35,704 bases of DNA from Hyphomicrobiales bacterium (GTDB lineage: Bacteria > Pseudomonadota > Alphaproteobacteria > Rhizobiales > Rhizobiaceae), in the NCBI GenBank assembly GCA_900472295.1, contig UCIA01000010.1:1-35704 (forward strand), read 5' to 3'. The position numbers and the translations under genes were made by a program. This document shows, piece by piece, positions 8,836-16,511 of this stretch; the stretch's first letter is position 1; the number at the start of each line of letters is the position of its first letter. The notes under the pieces were generated by a model, which was given only the letters and a program-made list of their open reading frames with translations, did not search any database and was not told where the DNA came from.

Positions 8836-9013
8836 CGTCATCCTGGGGCGGAGCAAGGAGCGAGGCGACGCAGCGAAGACCCCAGGATCCATGCCGTGAC
8901 TTCAACGCGTTGCGACAGTGCTGAATTCTGCATCGCTGTGCTCTTCGGTCATGGTCGCGGCATGGATCCTGGGGTCTTCGCTCGCTTCGCGTCGCTACGC
9001 CCAAGGATGACGA
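8836..9013. repeat. large imperfect inverted repeat (about 178 bp)
   Basis: Two arms of about 65 bp (8836-8900 and 8948-9013) are imperfect reverse complements. The inner 24 bp of each arm is perfect (8873-8896 and 8958-8981, core gaccccaggatccatgcc). Elements with this core, 'cgtcatcc...gaccccaggatccatgccg', are familiar as dispersed intergenic repeats in Mesorhizobium. This one fills most of the 359-bp gap between the DUF937 gene and the convergent DUF1127 gene. No reading frame or transposase is present, so it is either a miniature mobile element or an RNA-level signal. Confidence 0.8.
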
Positions 9014-9032
9014 CGGAGCTCTAAAAGAAAAA

Positions 9033-9057
9033 GCCCGGTCCTGGAGGAGGACCGGGC
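9033..9057 (-). terminator. intrinsic terminator for the DUF1127 gene
   Basis: A perfect 10-bp GC-rich stem (gcccggtcct / aggaccgggc) has a 5-base loop. On the minus strand it is followed directly by a T-rich run (tttttctttt, complement of 9023-9032). This is a textbook rho-independent terminator for transcripts coming from the DUF1127 gene, whose stop codon is at 9169. Confidence 0.8.
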
Positions 9058-9168
9058 CAATGTGCAGGCTGGCCGGCGGGGAACCGGCAGGGAGTGGGGA
9101 GCCTGCTATACTCGTTGGTAGCCGTGAGCCGCAGAAAGGTTCACGGCGACCGAAACAGATGCCTGATA

Positions 9169-9459
9169 TCAGGCTACCTTGCGGGCAAAATCCTCGATCG
9201 TCTCAGCGCGATCCGACGTGATCGAGCGCAGCTTCACGGTCGGATCGGCGCCAAACGGCACAGCGATGGCGACATGGAGGTCGGCGCGCGTCAGGCCGAT
9301 ATCGGCGAGCTCGGCGTCCGACATATCGCCAAGGCGATAGAAGGCGCGGCGATTTTTCCAGGCCTGGAAGACGTTGAGAAGAGCGTTGACCATGCGCGTC
9401 GCAACGGCCGGACGCGAGGTGATGCGCGAGGTCTCGGTGGCGAAATCGATCGTGGTCAT
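9169..9459 (-). CDS. DUF1127 domain small protein
   Basis: A 96-residue basic protein. The DUF1127 core is AWKNRRAFYRLGDMSDAELADIGLTRADL in the middle, an arginine-rich helix plus the 'L..LDD..L.DIGLTR' pattern. Family members in alphaproteobacteria are implicated in RNA turnover and phosphate or carbon responses. The role here is not determined. The start is ATG at 9459 (MTTIDFATETS), because a good ribosome-binding site (aaggag) lies 7 bases upstream; a longer frame to 9531 lacks family sequence. It is divergent from the LysR gene and ends at its own terminator. A 14-bp palindrome (9161-9174) overlaps the stop codon. Confidence 0.85.
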   Translation of the reverse strand: MTTIDFATETSRITSRPAVATRMVNALLNVFQAWKNRRAFYRLGDMSDAELADIGLTRADLHVAIAVPFGADPTVKLRSITSDRAETIEDFARKVA

Positions 9460-9546
9460 GTCAGTCTCCTTCGGAGTCGAGCGGATGAGGCCGGCCAAAC
9501 GATGCCTGGAAAGGCTCCGTTGCGGTTCCAATTCACTTCAAGTGAT

Positions 9547-9591
9547 GCATGTCGTTACCCCAAAACCGGGAACCACTTTTGGGCGACATGC
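9547..9591. repeat. rhizobial intergenic palindromic repeat (gcatgtcg type)
   Basis: Outer arms gcatgtcg (9547-9554) and cgacatgc (9584-9591) flank an inner dyad of cccaaaacc and the imperfect ccacttttggg. This is another short dispersed palindrome common between rhizobial genes. It lies in the divergent gap between the DUF1127 gene and the LysR regulator. Confidence 0.7.
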
Positions 9592-9691
9592 AGTGCATTC
9601 ATGTGGACAGTCATAATTTGACACGCGGCAATTGATTAATCCAACGAATGTTTCTAATCTTTAGCATCAACAACGATGATGGATTGGACCT

Positions 9692-10648
9692 ATGAAAGCG
9701 CCGCTCGATCTCGATCAGTTGCAGACCTTCATCTCGATTGCCGATACCGGCAGCTTCACCCGCGCCGCCGAGGAAGTGCTGCGCACCCAGTCGGCGGTGT
9801 CGATGCAGATGCGCCGGCTGGAAGAGCGGATCGGCAAGCCGCTGTTTGCAAAGGACGGCCGTACCAACAGGCTGACCGAGGAAGGCGACAAGCTGCTCTC
9901 CTACGCGCGCCGCTTGCTCTACCTCAACCGCGAAACGCTGGCAGCCTTCGACGACCGGCGGCTCGAAGGCACCATTCGCATCGGCACGCCCGACGACTAT
10001 GCCGACCGCTTCCTGCCCGAGATCATGGCGCGGTTCGCGCGATCCAATCCGCGTGTCGAGCTGACCGTCATCTGCGAGCCGACGCCGGGGCTGGTCGAGC
10101 ACATCAAGCGCGGCAATCTCGATCTGGCGCTGGTGACGCACAGTGATGCACACGGTCAGTCGGAAGTGGTGCGGCGCGAGCCGCTTCTGTGGGTGACCTC
10201 AGCCAACCATGCCACGCACGAACAGGAAGTGCTGCCGATGGCCTTCGGCCGGCCGAACTGTATTTGGCGGCGCGCCGCCGTCGATGTGCTCGACAAGCAG
10301 AATCGTGACTACCGCATCCTCTTCACCAGCTTCTCGGCCACCGTCATCACCGCCGCAGTGCTGTCTGGACTGGCGATCTCGGTTCTGCCGGAATGCGCGC
10401 TGCGGCCCGGCATGCGGGTGCTGGGCGAGGCCGACGGCTTCGGCGCCCTGCCCGATTGCCGCATCGGCATCATGCGCGGCCAGACCTCGCGGCCGGAGAT
10501 CGTCGATGCGCTGGCGCGCCATATCTCGGAAAGCCTCGACAACATTTCCGTGCCGCTCGGCGAGGAGACGGGAAGTTTCGATTTCGCCGCACTCGCCTTC
10601 GCCAAGATGAAACGGAGCAAGCCGAACCAGATCCTGCCGGGCTGGTAG
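9692..10648 (+). CDS. LysR-family transcriptional regulator
   Basis: A 318-residue regulator. The N-terminal helix-turn-helix (about residues 6-65) reads LDLDQLQTFISIADTGSFTR and continues AAEEVLRTQSAVSMQMRRLEE, followed by the linker helix and a LysR substrate-binding domain starting near residue 95 (GTIRIGTPDDYADRFLP). The C terminus has 'ISVLPECALRPGM', a standard feature of the second subdomain. The inducer is not predictable. Start ATG at 9692. Because it is divergent from the DUF1127 gene, that gene is its most likely target; the pairing is inference from position. It ends 5 bp from the convergent GGDEF-EAL gene. Confidence 0.88.
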   Translation: MKAPLDLDQLQTFISIADTGSFTRAAEEVLRTQSAVSMQMRRLEERIGKPLFAKDGRTNRLTEEGDKLLSYARRLLYLNRETLAAFDDRRLEGTIRIGTPDDYADRFLPEIMARFARSNPRVELTVICEPTPGLVEHIKRGNLDLALVTHSDAHGQSEVVRREPLLWVTSANHATHEQEVLPMAFGRPNCIWRRAAVDVLDKQNRDYRILFTSFSATVITAAVLSGLAISVLPECALRPGMRVLGEADGFGALPDCRIGIMRGQTSRPEIVDALARHISESLDNISVPLGEETGSFDFAALAFAKMKRSKPNQILPGW

Positions 10649-10653
10649 GGAGA

Positions 10654-12858
10654 TCAGGCAGACTCGGTTGTCTGTGTCTTTGTGTCGTTATCGGAAGACA
10701 GGCCGGGCAGCGCCAGCAACTGCGCCGGCTCCAGCGGCGGCGACAACAGGTAACCCTGCAGTTGCTGGCAGCCCATGGCGACCAGCATTGTCTTCTGCGC
10801 TTCGGTCTCGACACCCTCTGCGGTGACCTCCACCTTCAGGGCGCCAGCGAGATCGATCAGCGCCCTGACGATGGCGCCTGAATTGCCGTCGCCGTCGAGC
10901 AGCCGCACGAAGGAGCGGTCTATCTTGAGCTTGTCGATGGCATGGCGGCGCAGATAGCTCAGCGACGAATAGCCGGTGCCGAAATCGTCGAGCACGATGC
11001 CGACGCCCGTCTGGCGCAGGTTGGCGAGCGTCGTTGTGGTCGTGTCGTTGCTTTCCAAAAGCACGTTTTCGGTGATCTCAAGCTGCAGGCGCTCCGGCGC
11101 CAGCCCGGTCTCGGCAAGGACCGAGGCGACCTGCTCGGCAAAACCGGCGTCGCGCAGTTGCAGCGGCGAGACGTTGACGGCCAGCCATGGCAGTTTGGTC
11201 CGTACGGCAAAGCTGCAGGCTTCGAGCAATGCCCATGCGCCAAGCTGCCCGATCATGCCGCGCTCCTCGGCGATGGCGATGAATTGCGCCGCCGGCAATG
11301 CGCCATGGACCTCATGTGCCCAGCGGATCAGCGCTTCGGCGCCAATAATGGTCTTGCCGTTGGCGGCAAAGACCGGCTGGTAGGCGAGCTTGATGCCAGT
11401 GCCGCCATTCAGCGCATTGCGCAACTCGCTCTCGACCTTGCGCTTGCGCAACAAAAGGTCGTCCATATCGCCGGCGAATACCTGGTAGCGGCCGCGGCCG
11501 TTCTTTTTGGCTTCGTAGAGTGCGATGTCGGCTTTGCGCAGCAGATCGCCGGCATCGGAATCGGGCCCCGTCGACAAGGCAATGCCGATCGAGGCGCTGA
11601 CGAACACCTGATCGTCGATCAGCTTGAAGGGCTCCTGCAATTTGTGCAGCACCCGTTCTGAAATATCCTCGGCACCCCTGATGTCGCGGACATCGATCAG
11701 GATCACGGCAAATTCGTCACCGCCCAGCCTTGCCACGGTGTCGACGTCGCGAACCGTGTGCTGGAGCCTGGCTGCGGTCTGGCGCACAAGCTCGTCGCCG
11801 GCCGGATGGCCGAGCGTGTCGTTGACATGCTTAAAGCGGTCGAGATCGAGGTAAAGCAGCGCCACCTTGCCGGTCTCGTGGCTGGAAGTAAGCAAGGCAC
11901 GCCGCAGCCTGTCCTCGAACAGCGCCCGGTTGGGCAGGCCGGTCAGCGTATCGTGGAAGGCGAGATATTGCGCTTGGTCCTGGCTGTTCTGCAGGGCTGA
12001 TGATGCACGGCGCAGGCGCCTGAGCAGGAAGCCCAGCACGCTGGCCGCGACCAGCGCGGCCAGAGCCAGAGCCGGCCCGGCCTTGCGCACCAAAGTCAGG
12101 CCGGGCCGTTCTTGGTCCCAGGCTATATAGCCGAGGATGACACCCTGCTTATCGACAAGCGGAATCGCGGCCGAGCCAAGCGGCTGAGCCATCGGCAACA
12201 GATGTGCGCCCGCCAACAGATACTTCTGGGCAATCTTGCCGATCACCGCGTCGTTGATGAACTCTATGGAGACATGCAGATATTCGCTGCCGGGTGCCTG
12301 GGTAAGCCGATCCGAGCTCGGCACCAGCGGCGTGACGCTGAGTATGGCAGGCTGGCCGCCGAGCGAGACCAGATCGTCAGCAACAAATCTTGCGCCGGCC
12401 TGGCCTGCGTCCTTGCCCATCATCTGGCGCAGTCTGGCGATCGTCGGCTGCAAAGCGGGTTCGTCCTCGCCAAAAACGGCAGGCGACACGACCTCCCCCT
12501 CGCGCATGGCGTGGATCGCCCGGTTGGCGTCATCCAGCACATAGACCCGGTTATGGCCGTAGTAGGAGTACATCCAGACGCTGAGGTTCTCGGCCATCCA
12601 GGCCTGGTTACCGGCCTTGGCGTTGGTGACGGAATCGTCCCAGACAGCGACGCTTTCCTGCTCGCGCTTTACCGCGGCGATCTGGTCCTGAAGGCCGTTG
12701 GCGAAGAAAACCTTCTGCCGCTCGAGCGAGACCCGGTCCGCCTGCATGGTGGCGTAAAGGCCGAAGCCGACGACCACGGCCAGCGCAAAAACGGCAAGCG
12801 TCAGCACCGTCAGGGTGACCTGGAACGTCAACGGGCTGCGTTGTGCGCGGGCGCTCAT
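10654..12858 (-). CDS. membrane GGDEF-EAL protein with CHASE4-like sensor domain (c-di-GMP turnover)
   Basis: A 734-residue inner-membrane signalling protein. It has a first membrane helix at about residues 10-36, a periplasmic CHASE4-like sensor region (about 40-255), a second membrane helix at about 260-282, a GGDEF diguanylate cyclase domain and an EAL phosphodiesterase domain. The cyclase signature GGDEF is intact at 379-383, and the product-inhibition RxxD site (RDVD) lies five residues before it. The EAL motif at about 508-510 (GAEALIRW) and later [24 protein letters not shown] and EGVET are present, so both activities may be functional. ATG at 12858 is chosen for its strong aaggagg ribosome-binding site; an upstream TTG at 12882 is less likely. 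Divergent from xseA. Confidence 0.9.
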   Translation of the reverse strand: MSARAQRSPLTFQVTLTVLTLAVFALAVVVGFGLYATMQADRVSLERQKVFFANGLQDQIAAVKREQESVAVWDDSVTNAKAGNQAWMAENLSVWMYSYYGHNRVYVLDDANRAIHAMREGEVVSPAVFGEDEPALQPTIARLRQMMGKDAGQAGARFVADDLVSLGGQPAILSVTPLVPSSDRLTQAPGSEYLHVSIEFINDAVIGKIAQKYLLAGAHLLPMAQPLGSAAIPLVDKQGVILGYIAWDQERPGLTLVRKAGPALALAALVAASVLGFLLRRLRRASSALQNSQDQAQYLAFHDTLTGLPNRALFEDRLRRALLTSSHETGKVALLYLDLDRFKHVNDTLGHPAGDELVRQTAARLQHTVRDVDTVARLGGDEFAVILIDVRDIRGAEDISERVLHKLQEPFKLIDDQVFVSASIGIALSTGPDSDAGDLLRKADIALYEAKKNGRGRYQVFAGDMDDLLLRKRKVESELRNALNGGTGIKLAYQPVFAANGKTIIGAEALIRWAHEVHGALPAAQFIAIAEERGMIGQLGAWALLEACSFAVRTKLPWLAVNVSPLQLRDAGFAEQVASVLAETGLAPERLQLEITENVLLESNDTTTTTLANLRQTGVGIVLDDFGTGYSSLSYLRRHAIDKLKIDRSFVRLLDGDGNSGAIVRALIDLAGALKVEVTAEGVETEAQKTMLVAMGCQQLQGYLLSPPLEPAQLLALPGLSSDNDTKTQTTESA

Positions 12859-12949
12859 GCGTCCTCCTTGCCCCAGAGTCAATCAAGCCCGGCTTAAGAT
12901 CAAGTTATGGAATCTTGACGTGGAGCAGCAACAGAAGCTCAATCTGCCA

Positions 12950-14557
12950 ATGAGCGAGGCAGAATCCGAATCACGCACCAACGCCACCGAATATACGGTG
13001 AGCGAGATTTCCGGCGCGCTGAAGCGCACGGTCGAGGATGTCTTCGGCCATGTGCGGGTGCGCGGCGAAATCTCCGGCTATCGCGGACCGCACTCTTCCG
13101 GCCATGCCTATTTCACGCTGAAGGACGACCGCGCGCGGCTCGACGCCGTGGTCTGGAAAGGCACGATGAGCCGGCTGAAGTTCCGCCCCGAAGAGGGGAT
13201 GGAGGTGATCGCCACCGGCAAGCTCACCACCTATCCCGGCAAGTCCAACTACCAGATCGTCATCGACAATCTCGAGCCGGCCGGCGCCGGCGCGCTGATG
13301 GCGCTTTTGGAAGAGCGCAAGCGCCGGCTGCAGGCCGAAGGGCTTTTCGATGCCGGCCGCAAGCGCCGGCTGCCGTTCATGCCGCGCACCATCGGCGTGG
13401 TTACCTCGCCGACCGGATCGGTGATCCGCGACATCATCCACCGCATCAAGGATCGCTTTCCGCTGCATGTGCTGGTCTGGCCGGTGCGGGTCCAGGGCGA
13501 GACATCCGGGGCCGAAGTGACGGCCGCCGTCAACGGCTTCAACGCGCTGGCCTGGGACGGCGCGATCGCGCCGCCCGACCTTCTGATCGTGGCGCGCGGC
13601 GGTGGCAGCCTCGAGGACCTCTGGGGCTTCAACGATGAAGGCCTGGCGCGCGCCGTCGCCGCCTCGCGCATCCCGGTGATCTCGGCCGTCGGCCACGAGA
13701 CCGACTGGACCTTGATCGATCTCGTCGCCGACATGCGGGCGCCGACGCCGACAGGTGCAGCGGAGATCGCGGTGCCGGTAAAAGCCGACCTCGAAGCAAC
13801 GCTTGCCAGTCTCGGCGCACGGCTCAAAGCGGCGGTGTTGCGCAATTTCGAACGCAAGCGGCAGGCTTCCCGGGCAGCAGCCCGGGCACTGCCCTCGCCC
13901 GACCAGTTGCTGGCGTTGCCGCGCCGGCGCCTGGATGAGGCAACCAGCCGGCTTGGCAGGGCGCTGTCGGTCAGCATCGAGCGCAAGCGAACCAAGCTTC
14001 TGGGACAGCGGCTGACGCCGGCCACGCTGTCGCGACGCATCAACGAGGCCCGTACGCTCACCGGCCGCGATCTCGCCCGCGCGCAGGCTGCTTTCTTCGC
14101 CATCGTTCGCGAACGCAGAGCGCGCTTTGCCCGCACGTCGACACGACTGTCCCCGGCGCCGATCGCCAGACGGCAGAAATTGCAGGCGGATGCGCTGGCC
14201 GCACTGACGCGCCGGCAGGACCAGGCGGTTTCGCGACGGCTGGACCGGCTGCGCGGACAATTGACCCAGGCCGACCGCTTGCTGGCGACGCTGTCGCACA
14301 AGGCGGTGCTGGCGCGCGGCTTCGCGCTGGTCAAAGATGCCGCAGGCGCGGTGATCAAGCTGGCGGCTGATGTGCCACCGGGCGCTGACCTGCAGCTGGA
14401 GTTCGCCGACGGCACCGTAAATGCAGTCGCGACCGGCGACACCGAGCGGCCGGAGGGTGTTGCGAAACCCGCGGCCACGCCGCCCGCCAGCAAACCCGCC
14501 GCAAAGCCAACGGCCAGTAAACCCAGAGAATCGGGCAATCAGGGCTCGCTATTCTAG
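12950..14557 (+). CDS. xseA: exodeoxyribonuclease VII large subunit
   Basis: A 535-residue large subunit of exonuclease VII, which degrades single-stranded DNA from both ends together with XseB (not in this window). The N-terminal OB fold is [20 protein letters not shown] and then [21 protein letters not shown]. The catalytic core includes [35 protein letters not shown] and [28 protein letters not shown], all hallmark segments. A long coiled-coil region follows, and the C terminus is an unusual Ala/Pro/Lys-rich tail ending GNQGSLF. ATG at 12950 (MSEAESES) is preferred; GTG at 12920 would add ten residues. It is followed 8 bp later by the P1 peptidase, so the two are likely cotranscribed. Confidence 0.92.
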   Translation: MSEAESESRTNATEYTVSEISGALKRTVEDVFGHVRVRGEISGYRGPHSSGHAYFTLKDDRARLDAVVWKGTMSRLKFRPEEGMEVIATGKLTTYPGKSNYQIVIDNLEPAGAGALMALLEERKRRLQAEGLFDAGRKRRLPFMPRTIGVVTSPTGSVIRDIIHRIKDRFPLHVLVWPVRVQGETSGAEVTAAVNGFNALAWDGAIAPPDLLIVARGGGSLEDLWGFNDEGLARAVAASRIPVISAVGHETDWTLIDLVADMRAPTPTGAAEIAVPVKADLEATLASLGARLKAAVLRNFERKRQASRAAARALPSPDQLLALPRRRLDEATSRLGRALSVSIERKRTKLLGQRLTPATLSRRINEARTLTGRDLARAQAAFFAIVRERRARFARTSTRLSPAPIARRQKLQADALAALTRRQDQAVSRRLDRLRGQLTQADRLLATLSHKAVLARGFALVKDAAGAVIKLAADVPPGADLQLEFADGTVNAVATGDTERPEGVAKPAATPPASKPAAKPTASKPRESGNQGSLF

Positions 14558-14565
14558 AGGACCGA

Positions 14566-15681
14566 ATGACCAACGACCCGCATCTTCAGACGCCGGCCGG
14601 CAAGCCGCGTGCCCGTGCTTTCGGCATTCCCTTCGACGGCAAGCCGGGCCGATTCAATGCCATCACCGATGTGCCCGGCGTATCTCTCGGCTATGCCACA
14701 TTGATCTCGGGCGACGGGCCGCTTGAGGTTGGCACGGGACCAGTGCGCACCGGCGTCACCGCCATCCTGCCGCGGCCGTTGGCCGAGCTCGCCACGCCGC
14801 TGTTTGCCGGCGTCTTCAGCCAGAACGGCAATGGCGAGTTGACGGGATCGCATATCATCGAGGAAGTCGGCGCCTTCAACCTGCCGATCACCATCACCAA
14901 CACGCATTCCTGCGGCGTTACCCGCGACGGCACGCTGCGCTGGATGCAACGCGTGCTGCCGGCGGCGCTCGACAGCGCCTGGGGCCTGCCGGTGGCGGCG
15001 GAGACCTATGACGGCTTCCTCAACGACATTAACGGCCACCATGTCGGCTTCGACCATGTCGAAGCCGCACTCGACGGAGCCGCCGGAGGAGCAATCGAGG
15101 AAGGCAGTGTCGGCGGCGGCACCGGCATGATTGCCTTCGGCTTCAAAGGCGGCTCGGGTACGGCGTCACGCGTTGTCGAATGGCAGGGCAGCCGGCATAC
15201 GGTCGGCGTGTTCGTGCAGGCGAATTTCGGCAAGCGGCGCAATTTCACCCTGCGCGGCGCCCGCGTCGGGCCCGATCTCGTGGAACCGGCGATCCGCGAA
15301 GGCACGCCGCGCGCCGAAAAGGGTTCGATCATCGCCATCGTCGCCACCGATGCGCCGTTTCTGCCGCATCAGATGAAGCGGCTGGCGCGGCGCGTGCCGC
15401 TCGGCATCGCCATGACCGGCGGCTTCGGCTACCACAGTTCGGGCGACATTTTTCTCGCCTTCACGACCGCCAATCCGCAGGCAGCGCTGGCGCCGTCAGG
15501 CGAGACGGCAAACGCCGATTTCATCCCCGATGTCGATATCGACCCGTTCTTCGATGCGGTGGTGCAAAGCGTGGAGGAGGCGATCCTCAATGCCATGGTC
15601 GCCAATGAGGATATGAGCGGGCGCGACGGCAATTTCGTGCCGGCGCTGCCGAAGGCATGGCTGAAAGATCGGTTTGGGTGA
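14566..15681 (+). CDS. P1/DmpA-family N-terminal-nucleophile peptidase
   Basis: A 371-residue member of the DmpA/BapA family of self-processing aminopeptidases, which cleave N-terminal D- or beta-amino acids from peptides. The proenzyme is cut before a serine that becomes the nucleophile. Here the expected site is Gly180-Ser181 in IEEGSVGGGTGM, with the downstream GGGTGM stretch conserved. Other landmarks are NAITDVPGVSLGYATL near residue 31 and TNTHSCGVTRDG near residue 111. No signal peptide is seen, so it is cytoplasmic. The start ATG at 14566 is preceded by gagg. The physiological substrate is unknown. Confidence 0.88.
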   Translation: MTNDPHLQTPAGKPRARAFGIPFDGKPGRFNAITDVPGVSLGYATLISGDGPLEVGTGPVRTGVTAILPRPLAELATPLFAGVFSQNGNGELTGSHIIEEVGAFNLPITITNTHSCGVTRDGTLRWMQRVLPAALDSAWGLPVAAETYDGFLNDINGHHVGFDHVEAALDGAAGGAIEEGSVGGGTGMIAFGFKGGSGTASRVVEWQGSRHTVGVFVQANFGKRRNFTLRGARVGPDLVEPAIREGTPRAEKGSIIAIVATDAPFLPHQMKRLARRVPLGIAMTGGFGYHSSGDIFLAFTTANPQAALAPSGETANADFIPDVDIDPFFDAVVQSVEEAILNAMVANEDMSGRDGNFVPALPKAWLKDRFG

Positions 15682-15689
15682 AGGGCAGA

Positions 15690-15711
15690 GCCCGGCTCGC
15701 AGAGGCCGGGC
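15690..15711. terminator. possible bidirectional terminator hairpin
   Basis: A 7-bp GC stem (gcccggc / gccgggc) with an 8-base loop lies in the 38-bp gap between the convergent peptidase and DUF768-like genes. There is no clear U-tract on either side, so termination is plausible from position rather than sequence. Confidence 0.45.
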
Positions 15712-15719
15712 CTGATCGA

Positions 15720-15962
15720 TTACGGCTTGGCTGCGTTGCCCTGGTCGGCCTCGGCGGCCTCTTCGAGCCGCGAGGCGATCAGTTCCTGGATATCGCCGAC
15801 TTCCTCCTGGATATCTTCCAGAGGGATGCCGACCTCGGCCGCCTTGGCGGCGCATTCCTTGGCAAGGGTTTCGGCCTGCTTCTCGATCTTTATCGGCGAG
15901 TGCTGGCAATGAACCTTTTCACCGATAAACCCACGCAAGAACTCGATCGCATGTTCACTCAT
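15720..15962 (-). CDS. DUF768-like small protein
   Basis: An 80-residue acidic protein opening MSEHAIEFLRGFIGEKVHCQ and ending in an Ala/Glu-rich helical tail. The opening (MSE.AI.FL..WI..NV) resembles DUF768, a small-protein family that is strongly expanded in Mesorhizobium and of unknown function. A ribosome-binding site (aggga) precedes ATG at 15962. No signal peptide or membrane helix. It is convergent with the P1 peptidase. It lies 549 bp downstream of nasA on the same strand, and I see no evidence that it belongs to that operon. Confidence 0.65.
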   Translation of the reverse strand: MSEHAIEFLRGFIGEKVHCQHSPIKIEKQAETLAKECAAKAAEVGIPLEDIQEEVGDIQELIASRLEEAAEADQGNAAKP

Positions 15963-16511
15963 ACTGCTTTTCCCTGGCGGCTAAGCCGGTTGGTAATCGT
16001 AAACGTCCGCACCCGATAAAGGATGCATGCTCGCATTCGAACCGAGTCGGCTTCGCCCGGCAAGCTGATCTTGCCCGCGCTGCGCAAAGCCAAAGAAAGG
16101 AAAGGGTTCAAGGAGCACGTTCTGTCTGGTTGATATCGTGGCAGCTGGGGCCATTCCTGGCCTATGACACTGTTTCTACTGTGTTTTTACCGATTACAGG
16201 GACCGATTTGTATCACAATTAGGTATCACATCATCCAGCATATTCACTGTCGCTTCGTAGGCGCAGCCAGAGCTGCTCGGTCGAAGCCGCCGGTATATAG
16301 TGACATCTTCATGCAATGTCGACCCTGCGCACCATCCTGCTTCTTTCCGCCGCGCCAGGCTACTCACCTTTCGTTCGACGATGAAAATCGGCGGCCCCCG
16401 AGGGTGCACCAAAACCATTGATCTGATTAGCGTTTCGGGTCCGCCGGCCTCGGCGAAGTTGATGAGGAGTGCGCGTGCAAGGCGCCTTCTGCCCTCACCC
16501 GGCAGTCGCAT
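15963..16511. other. 549-bp gap without a supported gene
   Basis: The region between nasA and the DUF768-like gene holds no frame I can support. The section at about 16140-16320 is clearly more AT-rich than its surroundings (runs such as tgtttctactgtgttttt and gtatcacaattaggtatcac). This could reflect the DUF768-like gene's promoter region, an untranslated RNA or foreign DNA. A 105-codon frame starting at 16511, directly after the nasA stop, has arginine-rich, patternless sequence and is not called. Confidence 0.5.

Noticed and set aside
9161..9174. 14-bp palindrome gcctgatatcaggc at the end of the DUF1127 gene
   Set aside because: It overlaps the stop codon and is too short to interpret; the true terminator is at 9033-9057.
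13249..14538. Long minus-strand frame opposite xseA
   Set aside because: Serine/arginine-rich composition is typical of a shadow frame; xseA on the other strand is unmistakable.
16194..16511. A 105-codon minus-strand frame beginning directly after the nasA stop
   Set aside because: The arginine- and proline-rich translation has no recognisable pattern, runs through the AT-rich gap with irregular codon use, and lacks a convincing ribosome-binding site.
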